A stretch of 64,000 bases of DNA from Gammaproteobacteria bacterium (GTDB lineage Bacteria; Pseudomonadota; Gammaproteobacteria; Pseudomonadales; Cellvibrionaceae): the NCBI GenBank assembly GCA_004173475.1, contig SEBU01000007.1, forward strand, positions 62,001-126,000, given 5' to 3'. Positions 56,352 to 64,000 of this stretch are shown here, piece after piece. Every line of letters begins with the position of its first letter. Position 1 is the first letter of the stretch. The notes beneath the pieces were generated by a model. That model worked only from the letters and a program-made list of their open reading frames with translations, had not been told where the DNA came from and searched no databases. The position numbers were made by a program, and so were the translations under genes.

Positions 56352-57447
56352 ATGGAAATTAATCCACTATTAAATGCTTTAAAAGACCTCTCCGAGCGTA
56401 CAAATGTGCTCCGGGGGTACCTTTGACTATGCCACTAAGAAAGAACGCTTAACAGAAGTTGAGCTGGAACTTGGTGAGTCTAATGTCTGGGAAAACCCCG
56501 AGCGAGCGCAAACCTTAGGTCGGGAGCGTTCAAGTCTTGAAAATGTTGTAAAAACTATTGATGACCTGGATATAGGTGTTAGCGACTGCCGCGAACTTCT
56601 CGATATGGCTGTTGAGGAAGATGACGAAGCGAGTGTCGCTGATGTTCAGTCCGAAATCGACCGCCTCGACAAACAACTTGCTGCGCTCGAATTTCGCCGC
56701 ATGTTTTCGAATGAAATGGATCCCAATAACGCATACCTCGACATTCAATCTGGCTCCGGCGGCACCGAAGCGCAAGATTGGGCCGAAATGGTGTTGCGCA
56801 TGTATTTGCGGTGGGGTGAAGCCAAAGGTTTCAAAGTTACATTGGAAGAATGTTCTGCGGGAGATGTTGCTGGCATCAAGAGCGCCACCATTCGCTATGA
56901 AGGCGAATACGCATTTGGCTGGTTGCGCACAGAAACGGGTGTACATCGGTTAGTACGTAAATCGCCGTTTGATTCTGGCAATCGTCGTCACACCTCATTT
57001 TGTTCGGTGTTTGTATCGCCAGAAATTGACGACAATATCGAAATTGACATCAATCCTTCCGATCTTCGCATTGATACTTATCGCGCAAGCGGAGCAGGCG
57101 GGCAGCACGTAAACAAAACAGATTCGGCGGTGCGCATTACGCACATCCCAACCAATATTGTTGTGCAATGCCAGAACGAACGCTCGCAACATGCGAACCG
57201 CGATCAAGCTTATAAAATGTTGCGTGCGAAAATGTACGAACACGAAATGCAAAAGCGCAATGCCGAAAAACAAGCGATGGAAGACAGCAAATCCGACATC
57301 GGCTGGGGCAGCCAAATTCGATCCTACGTTTTAGATGATTCTCGCATTAAAGATTTGCGCACTAGCGTACAAACTAGCAACTGCCAAGCCGTATTAGATG
57401 GTGCGCTCGACCAATTTATGGTTGAAAGTTTGAAGGCCGGTTTGTAA
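56352..57447 (+). CDS. prfB: Peptide chain release factor 2 (programmed +1 frameshift)
   Basis: RF2 reads UAA and UGA stop codons and triggers peptide release. Frame 1 runs from the ATG at 56352 ([17 protein letters not shown]) to an in-frame TGA at 56424. Synthesis of the full protein requires a +1 shift at CTT-TGA, giving ...[13 protein letters not shown]. Total length about 364 residues, normal for RF2. The stop-recognition loop is [13 protein letters not shown] and the catalytic loop [19 protein letters not shown] carries GGQ. lysS follows 41 nt later, the conserved prfB-lysS order. Confidence 0.97.
56412..56427 (+). promoter_or_regulatory. prfB frameshift site
   Basis: CGGGGG (internal Shine-Dalgarno, 56412-56417), then TAC, CTT, TGA, C. 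Spacing and the CUU-UGA-C slippery stop equal the classical E. coli site. RF2 shortage lengthens the pause at UGA and promotes the +1 shift, so the gene is autoregulated. Confidence 0.95.
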
Positions 57448-57488
57448 TTTTTTATTTTTTAAATTTAATTTAGCAATCAGTGATAACT

Positions 57489-58979
57489 ATGACTAACGAA
57501 ACTAATTCTCCACAAGCGCATGATGAAAATAAACTCATTGCCGAGCGTCGCAGTAAGCTTGATGCAATTCGTGAGAAAGGTAATGCTTTCCCCAATGACT
57601 TTAAGCCATCCAATAAAAGTCAGGAGTTGCAAAATGCGTTTGGTGAAAAAACCAAAGAAGAATTAGAAGAGCTGAATCATGTCGTTTCTGTTGCTGGTCG
57701 AGTGATGGCAAAGCGTGGTCCATTTTTAGTATTGCAAGATGGCCACGGCAGCATTCAGTTGTATGCCGACAAAGCTGCGCAAGAAATAATCAAAGATAAA
57801 TGGGGCGTGTGGGATATTGGCGATATCGTTGGCGTAAAAGGCGCGTTGCATAAATCCGGCAAAGGTGATTTGTATGTCAACCTTGAAGAGTATCAATTAC
57901 TCACCAAAGGTTTGCGCCCATTGCCCGATAAATACCATGGCTTGAGCGATCAAGAAATTCGTTATCGCCAACGCTACGTAGATTTAATTGTAAACCCTGA
58001 AGTGCGTGACACTTTCCGTTTGCGTTCTAAGTGCATTAATTTTATTCGCCAATATATGGTTGGCCGTGATTTCATGGAAGTCGAAACGCCGATGTTGCAT
58101 GTCATTCCTGGCGGTGCGTCTGCAAAACCGTTCATCACGCATCACAACGCGCTGGATATGCAAATGTTTTTGCGTATCGCACCGGAGTTGTATTTGAAGC
58201 GTTTGGTTGTTGGTGGTTTTGAACGCGTGTTTGAAATTAATCGTAACTTCCGCAACGAAGGTGTGTCGACTCGTCACAATCCAGAATTCACTATGATGGA
58301 ATTCTACCAAGCCTATGCTGATTACAAAGACTTGATGGATTTAACGGAAGATATGCTACGTAAAATGTGCCACGAAGTTATGGGTACTACTACGTTAAAG
58401 TATCAAGAAAGTGAATACGATTTCGGAAAGCCTTTCACTCGTTTAACGATGTTTGATTCTGTGTTGCACTACAATCCGCAAATTACTGCGGAACAATTAA
58501 GTAACGTTGAAGGCGCAACCAAAGCTGCGGAAGCTCTAGGTTTAAAAATTAAACCTGGCACCGCTCTCGGAAAAATTCAAACTGAAATTTTTGAAGAAAC
58601 TGTTGAGCATAAGTTAGATCAACCAACGTTTATTACTGAGTACCCAATCGAAATTTCGCCACTTGCGCGCCGTAGCGATCACAACCCGGCGGTGACAGAT
58701 CGTTTCGAATTCTTTATCGGTGGCCGCGAATTGGCCAACGGTTTCTCGGAATTAAATGACGCTGAAGACCAGGCCGAGCGTTTCATGCAACAAGTTCGCG
58801 AAAAGGACGCTGGCGATGATGAAGCCATGCACTACGACGCTGACTTTGTTCGCGCACTCGAATACGGTTTGCCGCCAACAGCAGGGCAGGGAATTGGTAT
58901 TGATCGGTTAATAATGTTATTTGCAAATGCACCATCGATTCGGGATGTATTGTTATTCCCGCATATGCGGCCAGAATGA
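57489..58979 (+). CDS. lysS: Class II lysyl-tRNA synthetase
   Basis: Charges tRNA-Lys with lysine using ATP. From the ATG at 57489 (a GTG at 57480 is in frame) the protein has 496 residues, typical for LysS. An N-terminal OB-fold anticodon-binding domain (about 60-150: [19 protein letters not shown]) precedes the class II core. Motif 2 is [20 protein letters not shown] and motif 3 is [13 protein letters not shown]. The operon with prfB is as in E. coli. A strong hairpin follows the stop codon. Confidence 0.96.
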   Translation: MTNETNSPQAHDENKLIAERRSKLDAIREKGNAFPNDFKPSNKSQELQNAFGEKTKEELEELNHVVSVAGRVMAKRGPFLVLQDGHGSIQLYADKAAQEIIKDKWGVWDIGDIVGVKGALHKSGKGDLYVNLEEYQLLTKGLRPLPDKYHGLSDQEIRYRQRYVDLIVNPEVRDTFRLRSKCINFIRQYMVGRDFMEVETPMLHVIPGGASAKPFITHHNALDMQMFLRIAPELYLKRLVVGGFERVFEINRNFRNEGVSTRHNPEFTMMEFYQAYADYKDLMDLTEDMLRKMCHEVMGTTTLKYQESEYDFGKPFTRLTMFDSVLHYNPQITAEQLSNVEGATKAAEALGLKIKPGTALGKIQTEIFEETVEHKLDQPTFITEYPIEISPLARRSDHNPAVTDRFEFFIGGRELANGFSELNDAEDQAERFMQQVREKDAGDDEAMHYDADFVRALEYGLPPTAGQGIGIDRLIMLFANAPSIRDVLLFPHMRPE

Positions 58980-58982
58980 ATG

Positions 58983-59020
58983 CCGCGCTAAAAAGCGCTA
59001 GTACGCGTTTTTTAGCGCGG
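58983..59020 (+). terminator. Terminator hairpin of the prfB-lysS operon
   Basis: CCGCGCTAAAAA pairs with TTTTTAGCGCGG, with a GCG/CGC inner stem; it begins 3 nt after the lysS stop codon. The T-run lies within the stem rather than after it. Confidence 0.7.
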
Positions 59021-59508
59021 TTAATAAAAGCTGATGCATGTATTGCTTTATTTAACTCCGGTTCATAATAGTAAAAACTCAAGAAATTCTGGATTTTATC
59101 GGTTAATAGTCTGTTGATAGGGGTATTGGATTTCCGGTATAGAAGTTTTGCATGGCAGTACATTGGCAGCCAATCATTTTGTTGGCGTGCGCTATTGACT
59201 TAAGCTTTTTTGTCGTTTAAAGTTTTGCGAGTTATAAAAAAAGAATGGACTTTCTGGATGTTAATTCTCAAAAACTTTATTTTCTTCGCAGTTGCGCCCA
59301 TTCCTGTAACTCATAAAATTTCATTTAAGTTTATCTATTATCAAGCAACTTTTTGTGCTTGTATCGATGACTTCAAGTTAATATTTTTTAAATTTTAGTC
59401 CTGTAGCGCGCCTTATCAATGCCATGCAGAAGAAATATTTGACGACCTTATCCATTGTATGAAATTTATTTGTTAGGCTCTTATATATCCATTATTAGGA
59501 TTTTGAAA
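59021..59508. other. AT-rich intergenic region before the RHS operon
   Basis: No supported gene; presumably the promoter of the two-gene operon that starts at 59509. Short open frames here have no ribosome site. Confidence 0.4.
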
Positions 59509-60222
59509 ATGAGATCAGTTTCTTTTATTGCGTTTATTAGTGTATGCATAATTTTCTCTAATATAGCATCTGCTGAGGAGCAACCAGAAAAGCTAAATGC
59601 AACCGAAATTAATGCAATAAGAAATGTGTCGCAATCCTTGCTAAAAGTTAGAGGGCAAGAGCGTGAAAGAATTGAAAAAGAAATTAAACCTTTTCGAGAT
59701 GATATTAACGAAGTAAAAAAAGCTCTGGCGGAGTCTATTAATGAACCGAATATGATTACCAATTTTACTAATGGAAATGTCGTTGTAACGTCTACAGGCA
59801 TAAATGCTAATCAGGCAAGCTGGAGTTGGTTTGGTCTGTGGAAGCGAGTGACCAATATTTGGCAGCAAAAAAGAACTTGGTTCGGATCAACCGATATAAT
59901 ATCTTCTAAAGAACAAAAAACTGCCAAATCTTCTGAGTCTCTCAGGAGAGCCAAACATATTATTTCTGATAGGCGATCAAGAATCGAAACCCAATTACCT
60001 TCTTTTTGGGAGTTGTGGAAAACACCTGACGAACATCTAATGAGATCGAGAGATGCGCTCACTTCCTTGGAATCTAAATTGCAATCAATAGATAGTGGCG
60101 ATTTGGAGGTCAGAGATAAAAAAATTAAAGAGTTTATTGTGCAATTGGATACGGAATATAGTGCAGTTCATGGTAGACAAGATCCAACAATTACTTCAAT
60201 TACCAAGCATTTGAGCGAGTAA
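59509..60222 (+). CDS. Exported hypothetical protein, partner of the RHS-type gene
   Basis: A 237-residue protein. The ATG at 59509 has AGGA 9 nt upstream; the longer frame to 59455 would bury the signal peptide. The signal peptide ends IASA (about residue 22). The mature part is highly charged and predicted helical (LLKVRGQERERIEKEIKPFRD, LRRAKHIISDRRSRIETQLP), with a Trp-rich centre (ASWSWFGLWKRVTNIWQQKR). No family is recognised. The next gene starts 4 nt after its stop codon, so they form an operon. A chaperone, anchor or immunity-like role is guesswork. Confidence 0.65.
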   Translation: MRSVSFIAFISVCIIFSNIASAEEQPEKLNATEINAIRNVSQSLLKVRGQERERIEKEIKPFRDDINEVKKALAESINEPNMITNFTNGNVVVTSTGINANQASWSWFGLWKRVTNIWQQKRTWFGSTDIISSKEQKTAKSSESLRRAKHIISDRRSRIETQLPSFWELWKTPDEHLMRSRDALTSLESKLQSIDSGDLEVRDKKIKEFIVQLDTEYSAVHGRQDPTITSITKHLSE

Positions 60223-60226
60223 GCAA

Positions 60227-63200
60227 ATGAAAAAAATTATTCTAAGTTTACTATTGCTTTCCTTTATTTCGCCTACTGCTTTCGCATGTATTGGTTCGAT
60301 TACAGACGAATATTTGTGTGAAACTCCCGAGATTCTTTTTTCATCCGGGGACGCGCTTACTATTAAAGAAAAGGCGCAATCCCTATCTACTGCGGTAAAC
60401 ATTTATGAACATGTACGCAATAATTCTAAATATGCGGTCTACCAAGGCGCGCGGAGCAACTCAATCAACACATTTTTAAGTCAGGAGGGAAATGATGTAG
60501 ATCTGGCATCAACCCTTATTGCTATGTATCGTTCTGTAGGTATAAAGGCTCGTTATGTTGTTGGTAGTGTCCGTTTAAGGCGCTCCGACATCGCCAATTG
60601 GATTTCGGTAGAAAACCACAGCTTGGCTGTCTCTATTCTTAAAAATCAAGGTATTAACGTTGTTAACGACTCTTCAGCTGATTATGTGCAAGTCGAACAC
60701 GTTTGGGTTGAGGTTTTGGCAAGTTTTGCTAACTACAGAGGGGCTAGAGCAAATCAAAACTGTTCTGTTGAAGATAGTCAATGTAAATGGATCGCTCTTG
60801 ATCCCTCTTTTAAACTGCGCAGCTATAACTCTCAATATCGTAATTTATTAAGCTCTGTCAGCTTTGATTACGATGTATATTACAATGCAGAAAGCAATCA
60901 AAAATTACGCAACAAAAACCCCTTGGAAGTTTTTGAAGAGTCGTCACTTCAATATTTGCGATCGAACTATCCTGGTCGAACCCTGGAAGATGTTATAGAT
61001 GCTGGCGAGATAATTAAAGAAAATTTGGGTTTGCTTCCATCATCTTTGCCCTACGAAATTGTTGGGGTCACGCAAAATTATTCTTCTCTTACGGCGCATG
61101 ACGCTGCCGTAGCTTCCTCGACCCCAAAAAGTATATGGAATAAAAATGTTGTTGTTAAAGTCACTCCTATTATTGGAGGCAACGAGTGTAGTGCTATTAG
61201 CTTTAACGGAACATTTAGTGTGGCCGATCTCAGTACAAAAAAATTAACTGTGAATTGGGGAATCGTAAACGGTTCTACTAGATTAGCGATGCGCCTGGAC
61301 GGCAGTGTCCAAGGGGGCGGACTGAGTGGAAATTTTACAATTAATTGTAACGGCGCATCTGAAACAATAACCGCTGCTTCTCGCTTTAATATTAATGTAA
61401 AAATAGATGCGTCTCCAATTTCCGCTCCGATAGAAGTTAAATATGAGAATCTTGTCGTAGGTGGTTATTATCTTGTCGCCACAGGAGGGGAGACGTCAAA
61501 TTGGAGTCAGGTTCGTAGAGCTTATGAAAGCCTTCTTGCTGCAAATAAACAATATCCGATAATCAACGATGCGTCTGGTAATGTTTACGTTGACGAAAAT
61601 AAAAATGGAGCCATTGATTCTAGCGATACGCTGTTACTTCAAAATCAGCTTGCTCAAGACGCTTTAACAGGTGGGCTCTTATATGTCGCTCAATCTCTGT
61701 ATTACACCAAATTAAAGGAAAATAGTAACCGTTATAGTAGGCTAAAAAATATCGTTTCCCCAATTGCAGCATATGTAGGAGTTGTGAGCACTACCTATGA
61801 GGTTGAAAAAGTTGGTGAGACTCCGTTTGCAGTTTTGCCTGGCGGGTTACTAATTGATTTAAAAGGTATACGCATTAATGGAAGTTGGGTTGCGAATGCT
61901 GCGGAATCCTACTCCAATGACACATTTAAGTTTTTAGGTCATATTGCATCTTCCTTAGAGCATGAAGTATGGCAAGAGTTAACGGGTTACGATGCTGTAT
62001 CCACTATGCGCGGAATTCAGCTTGCAGTAAAAGCCGGAGCAACTCTAATGAATATAAAGAGTGATAGTTCGGGTGATAATTTTGAGTCGTCTTTGCTGCA
62101 AATGGGCATTGGGCACAGTGCACCCTCAGTATTTGTTAAGCAAGAGTACGACATATTCGGTCGTAAGCTAGTTGGCTGGAAATACACGGGTACGGACGCT
62201 GCCAATGCCGCGTTCCAAATTTTTATAGGAAATATCAGTAGTTACAGCGCTAGCGATTATCGATCCAACAGCTATATCTACAGAGCAAATAATGGGATCA
62301 ATAATTTTTTTAGTAACTTCGATAGTAGCGAAAATCAACTTATTTCTCAAATTAACATTGAGGACAATCCGCAACAATATAGTGTCAATGTCTCTGGTGC
62401 CACAGGTATGACTCTAGTAGGCACTCCAACATTGTCGGGAGTGGATGCGAGTAAATTTACCTACGTAAGTGCAAGCAAACCATCTGATGATATTTTTAAA
62501 TTTAACGTGCGTGAAAATTCGAATTTGGCTAACGGAACTTACAATTTTACTGTTGCATTTTCGTATACAAAAAGCTCAAGCACATATTCTGCCTCTTCAA
62601 ACATTGCGCTAACAATTGCTCCAAGCCGAGTGGATTTTAATTGCAATGGAGTGAATTACAGTCAGATTACCTTGGCTGATGCATTAAGCAAGTTGCAAAC
62701 TTGTTTTAACGTTACAGTAAATGCTAATTCAGATTTTATGAATTTTCTTGATAGGAACAAATCATTTAATCCGGATGTTGTTTTCTATAAAAGTATTTCA
62801 CCGATTCCGACATTGGAAGAGTACGGATGGGATTTTGTATCCTATGTAAGAGACCACCTATATCGCAACACTAATACAAGTGTAAGAGCAAGTTATACCG
62901 CCCCCTCCAAGTTAGTTAAAGGCCCCAATTATCTTTTTAATGTTTATATTGAAGATACTGTAAATACCTCAAACAGTAATGTTGTTTCTTCAGCCTATAT
63001 AATAAAAAATGAGAGTATGCGTTTAGTGGCAGGGGGTGGATATGTACCTGAGGGCGTACCTGTTGTACCTGCTACTGACACAGCTGGTGTAGTTAAAGTA
63101 TCTGGTTCTCCTGTAAATGTATCAGGAGCAGCATTTAACAACGAAGTATTTACAGACAAAAATTTGGTTTCAATTGCCAATAACGATGTAATTCGTACAC

Positions 63201-64000
63201 CTTCAACAGTAGACCCAGTAAGTACAGTAACTGGCAATATGTACCATGACGAAACTGATATTGTTATTGAGGGCAAAGGTCTGCCTTACGCCTTCACTCG
63301 TACCTACAATGCAAATGACACGTCTACTGATGGACCAGGGTCGAGCAATACGAGCTATCTACCATTGAGTCAAGGTTGGACTCATTCGTACAATATGAAA
63401 CTGGTCAGTAACGATTACGGTCGCTATCCGAACTACGATTCAACGCTCGCTCCTGAAAACACAAATGCAAAAACCTCTTCAATAACCTATGTGGATGAAC
63501 GTGGCGGCGAAGCAAATTATTTGCTGGATGACAGTATCACTACTTCACAGCCCATCTCACCTAGAGCCGGTTTTGATAAATTACTATTAAACACTCCGTC
63601 CACAGGGCTGCATCAAGTAACTTATAACAATGGTTCGATATATACTTTTGATAGCCAAGGAGTAAATATTCGTGTACCGGGCACAGTTGCGCGCTTGTCA
63701 AAAATTCAAGACGCATACGGCAACCAATTAATTTTTACCTACACCAACAATAAACTCACAGCTATCACTGACAATATGTCTTTGGTTGGGCGTAGCGGTT
63801 TAACTTTGAGTTATTACACGACAGGTAACGATATTGGTCGTTTGCAATACATTACTGATTGGTCTGGGCGGAGATGGGAATATCTATATACAAATTCACA
63901 ATTGACGAAAGTAGTGAATCCTTTAGGTAATGCGATGACATATACCTATGTTTCTGGAACACATTTGTTAAAAGATATTATTCATCCAGAAGATCGTAAT
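60227..64000 (+). CDS. Very large exported RHS-family protein with transglutaminase-like N-terminus (3' end outside the window)
   Basis: The frame stays open from the ATG at 60227 to the window edge (1258 codons). Signal peptide MKKIILSLLLLSF...AFA. Residues about 35-205 are a transglutaminase-like domain: GNDVDLASTLIAMYRSVGIKARYV, His in VEHVWVEVL, Asp in WIALDPSFKL. The usual nucleophile Cys position reads GND, so catalysis is doubtful. DENKNGAIDSSD (about 454-465) is a textbook EF-hand/dockerin-like calcium loop. From about 1000, TGNMYHDETDIVIEGKG and PYAFTRTYN mark the RHS/DUF6531 region, followed by RHS-type repeats (LSKIQDAYGNQLIFTYTN, YITDWSGRRWEYLY). RHS shells often enclose a C-terminal toxin or adhesin; that end is not visible here. 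Confidence 0.88.
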   Translation, partial: MKKIILSLLLLSFISPTAFACIGSITDEYLCETPEILFSSGDALTIKEKAQSLSTAVNIYEHVRNNSKYAVYQGARSNSINTFLSQEGNDVDLASTLIAMYRSVGIKARYVVGSVRLRRSDIANWISVENHSLAVSILKNQGINVVNDSSADYVQVEHVWVEVLASFANYRGARANQNCSVEDSQCKWIALDPSFKLRSYNSQYRNLLSSVSFDYDVYYNAESNQKLRNKNPLEVFEESSLQYLRSNYPGRTLEDVIDAGEIIKENLGLLPSSLPYEIVGVTQNYSSLTAHDAAVASSTPKSIWNKNVVVKVTPIIGGNECSAISFNGTFSVADLSTKKLTVNWGIVNGSTRLAMRLDGSVQGGGLSGNFTINCNGASETITAASRFNINVKIDASPISAPIEVKYENLVVGGYYLVATGGETSNWSQVRRAYESLLAANKQYPIINDASGNVYVDENKNGAIDSSDTLLLQNQLAQDALTGGLLYVAQSLYYTKLKENSNRYSRLKNIVSPIAAYVGVVSTTYEVEKVGETPFAVLPGGLLIDLKGIRINGSWVANAAESYSNDTFKFLGHIASSLEHEVWQELTGYDAVSTMRGIQLAVKAGATLMNIKSDSSGDNFESSLLQMGIGHSAPSVFVKQEYDIFGRKLVGWKYTGTDAANAAFQIFIGNISSYSASDYRSNSYIYRANNGINNFFSNFDSSENQLISQINIEDNPQQYSVNVSGATGMTLVGTPTLSGVDASKFTYVSASKPSDDIFKFNVRENSNLANGTYNFTVAFSYTKSSSTYSASSNIALTIAPSRVDFNCNGVNYSQITLADALSKLQTCFNVTVNANSDFMNFLDRNKSFNPDVVFYKSISPIPTLEEYGWDFVSYVRDHLYRNTNTSVRASYTAPSKLVKGPNYLFNVYIEDTVNTSNSNVVSSAYIIKNESMRLVAGGGYVPEGVPVVPATDTAGVVKVSGSPVNVSGAAFNNEVFTDKNLVSIANNDVIRTPSTVDPVSTVTGNMYHDETDIVIEGKGLPYAFTRTYNANDTSTDGPGSSNTSYLPLSQGWTHSYNMKLVSNDYGRYPNYDSTLAPENTNAKTSSITYVDERGGEANYLLDDSITTSQPISPRAGFDKLLLNTPSTGLHQVTYNNGSIYTFDSQGVNIRVPGTVARLSKIQDAYGNQLIFTYTNNKLTAITDNMSLVGRSGLTLSYYTTGNDIGRLQYITDWSGRRWEYLYTNSQLTKVVNPLGNAMTYTYVSGTHLLKDIIHPEDRN

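Noticed and set aside
59210-59398. 62-codon frame after lysS
   Set aside because: Low-complexity AT-rich sequence without a ribosome site.

Overview
The window looks like a chromosomal segment of a plant-polysaccharide-degrading gammaproteobacterium close to Cellvibrio (Cellvibrionaceae). The basis is a set of secreted glycoside hydrolases with CBM2 and CBM10 cellulose-binding modules joined by long poly-serine linkers, the CBM2-CBM10-GH10 architecture of Cellvibrio xylanase A, and housekeeping genes (rlmE, prfB-lysS, purU) of gammaproteobacterial type. No rRNA, tRNA or CRISPR array was recognised.

Layout. 1-7 kb: the 5' part of a secreted GH10 xylanase, an FAD-dependent oxidoreductase, rlmE, a small two-gene unit of unknown role, and an exported catalase-peroxidase (katG). 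7-19 kb: an accessory, gene-poor, AT-rich stretch with PEP-CTERM proteins (two intact, one degenerate), an HNH protein, exported hydrolases, a DUF4062 protein, two NTF2-like proteins and a DUF4214 protein. It also holds several decayed gene fragments, a 174-bp MITE-like element and five copies of a GGCC-centred palindromic repeat. 19-25.7 kb: a secreted sugar-dehydrogenase-like protein with FN3 modules, mdaB, two alpha/beta hydrolases and an aminotransferase. 25.9-33 kb: a membrane-anchored AraC regulator, then a stress/detoxification cluster around an ECF41-type sigma factor. Three matching promoter sequences (TGTC...16-nt spacer...CGTC) precede the sigma gene, the carboxymuconolactone-decarboxylase-like gene and a VOC/glyoxalase gene. 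GST, SDR, a 34-residue basic peptide, a flavin-binding stress protein behind an RNA hairpin, and a second VOC protein follow. 33-46 kb: an RlpA-like lipoprotein, a flavodoxin-type protein, a CAP-domain lipoprotein, a PEP-CTERM protein, a GAPDH/GlxA-type regulator pair, mntP, a ThuA-like protein, a decayed membrane protein, a BLUF photoreceptor, an AEC transporter, purU and a DUF6164 protein.

46-56 kb is a cellulase/xylanase locus: a GH9-GH6-CBM10-PKD-CBM2 gene and a CBM2-CBM10-GH6 gene on the minus strand, and a CBM2-CBM10-GH10 xylanase on the plus strand. Both GH6 domains lack the same N-terminal catalytic segment. The right-hand breakpoint is identical to the base while the left-hand breakpoints differ, and both reading frames are broken. 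Either a repeat was collapsed during assembly or two recent deletions or recombinations occurred. The divergent control region between cel6 and xyn10 carries three GCGC-centred palindromes that look like LacI-family operators.

56-64 kb: prfB with its programmed +1 frameshift, lysS, and a two-gene exported system. The second gene of that system is a very large RHS-type protein with an N-terminal transglutaminase-like domain; it runs off the end of the window.
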